Below, one piece after another: positions 63,339-64,000 of a stretch of 64,000 nucleotides of DNA. A model generated the notes under the pieces. The model did no database searches. It worked only from the letters and a program-made list of their open reading frames with translations, and was not told the origin of the DNA. The stretch lies in the NCBI GenBank assembly GCA_031425695.1, contig JANPJV010000267.1, forward strand, positions 6,057 to 70,056, written 5' to 3'. This DNA comes from JANPJV01 sp031425695 (GTDB lineage: Bacteria; Pseudomonadota; Gammaproteobacteria; Xanthomonadales; SZUA-5). The position numbers and the translations under genes are program-made. How positions within the stretch are numbered: the first letter of the stretch is position 1; each line of letters begins with the position of its first letter.

Positions 63339-63734
63339 ATGAGCCTTCCGAAAATTCTTCTCACCGTCATGCTGGCAGCGCTGTTGCCTGGCTGCAGCGA
63401 GGACGAACCCGCCGCGTCCAAAAACTTCGATCCCGTCACCGCCGCCGACGCAAGCATCGAACCCGGCGAGCCGGCACCGCCACCGGTCACGCCCGAAAGC
63501 ACCCCCGCAGCAGTCGATCCCACGGCTGCGCGCGTCAAGCAGGCCACCGAGTATTTCGAGGTAGCGAAACTGCGCGCGGACGAGCGCCTGCAAGCCGCCG
63601 AACAAGACTGCCGCACCCTCGAGCTCGAAGCGCGCGACGACTGCACCGCCAGCGCCACCGCCGTCCACGAAAGCGAACTGGCCGCCGCCCGCGTCGAATA
63701 CGCGACGCAGCAGGCTCAGGCCGAGGGGGAGTAG
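63339..63734 (+). CDS. Small lipoprotein of unknown function
   Basis: A 131-residue lipoprotein. The signal ends in LLPGC (Cys near residue 19). A Pro/Ala/Glu-rich linker (about 30-60) is followed by an alpha-helical, coiled-coil-like region with two cysteines (ERLQAAEQDCRTLELEARDD). I do not recognise a family. GGAG lies 8 bases before ATG 63339. It is divergent from the kinase gene. Confidence 0.7.
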   Translation: MSLPKILLTVMLAALLPGCSEDEPAASKNFDPVTAADASIEPGEPAPPPVTPESTPAAVDPTAARVKQATEYFEVAKLRADERLQAAEQDCRTLELEARDDCTASATAVHESELAAARVEYATQQAQAEGE

Positions 63735-63747
63735 AGCCAAGCTTGGT

Positions 63748-63921
63748 ACACAAAATGCACAAAAAGAGCGGACACAAAATGCACATAAGAAGCTTGTTGG
63801 GGTCGGGTATGCGCGCTCTCTGAGTGGGTAACGCTGACGTCATTGTCCCGACCGAAGCGCCATGGGAGACAGCTTTTTATGTGCATTTTGTGTCCGCTCT
63901 TTTTTGTGCATTTTGTGTAAG
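63748..63921. repeat. Long AT-rich inverted repeat, MITE-like
   Basis: The left arm (63748-63794, starting TACACAAAATGCACAAAAAG) is matched by an inverted right arm (63871-63921, ending TGTGCATTTTGTGTAAG) over about 45 bp with few differences. ACAAAATGCACA occurs twice in each arm. The centre of about 75 bp has a shorter inverted pair GGTCGGG/CCCGACC. The composition is far more AT-rich than its surroundings. The remaining 63922-64000 shows nothing I can annotate. Confidence 0.78.
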
Positions 63922-64000
63922 AAAGGCCTTTGATCTCCAAAGCCTAGAGCCGACACGAACGCCTTTCCTGCGATCATCCGCGGATGAATGAATTTTCTAC

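Overview
The window is high-GC, densely coded DNA from a gammaproteobacterium. The left-end order cinA-recA-recX-alaS-csrA-tRNA-Ser, the PhoX and TonB-type genes and the REP-rich spacers fit the Xanthomonadales/Lysobacterales (Rhodanobacteraceae-like). This placement is inferred from gene order and protein style, not from a database match. No lexA lies between cinA and recA, where many relatives carry it.

Layout. (1) 0-6 kb: housekeeping DNA repair, translation and carbon-storage genes. (2) 6-16 kb: what looks like a phosphate-starvation island. A bifunctional ornithine-lipid synthase (olsF-like), a PlcP/LpxH-type metallophosphoesterase and the betaine-lipid genes btaA and btaB form one block. 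Arrays of PhoB-type half-sites (7-bp repeats every 11 bp) precede olsF and btaA. A further Pho-type site precedes a small secreted TonB-domain protein, and a Tat-exported PhoX phosphatase follows. Together these would replace phospholipids with phosphorus-free lipids and scavenge phosphate. (3) 16-34 kb: envelope proteins, nucleotide-sugar enzymes (UDP-sugar dehydrogenase, UDP-glucuronate epimerase, galE), a polyprenyl-phosphate sugar transferase, two family-2 glycosyltransferases, two paralogous secreted beta-helix proteins and a large secreted nuclease-like protein with apparently lost catalytic residues. (4) 34-53 kb: a 1505-residue secreted multidomain protein, a flippase, and a long minus-strand exopolysaccharide operon (export lipoprotein, chain-length protein, kinase-like ATPase, outer-membrane barrel, glycosyltransferases, polymerase, deacetylase). 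It resembles the XrtA/PEP-CTERM-associated EPS loci, but no exosortase is present. (5) 53-64 kb: glmS, a DEDDh exonuclease, a multidomain PHB-depolymerase-like esterase, a REP-associated tyrosine transposase flanked by its palindromes, a Ser/Thr kinase with a long C-terminal half, and a lipoprotein.

The spacers are unusually rich in repeats. At least five palindromic REP-like families are visible, mostly with GTGG, GTAG or GGAG heads. There is also a MITE-like element that supplies the stop codon of a glycosyltransferase, and two other long inverted repeats. Three unrelated secreted proteins share a short C-terminal tail of the type IFAxxF(E/G), a candidate sorting signal.
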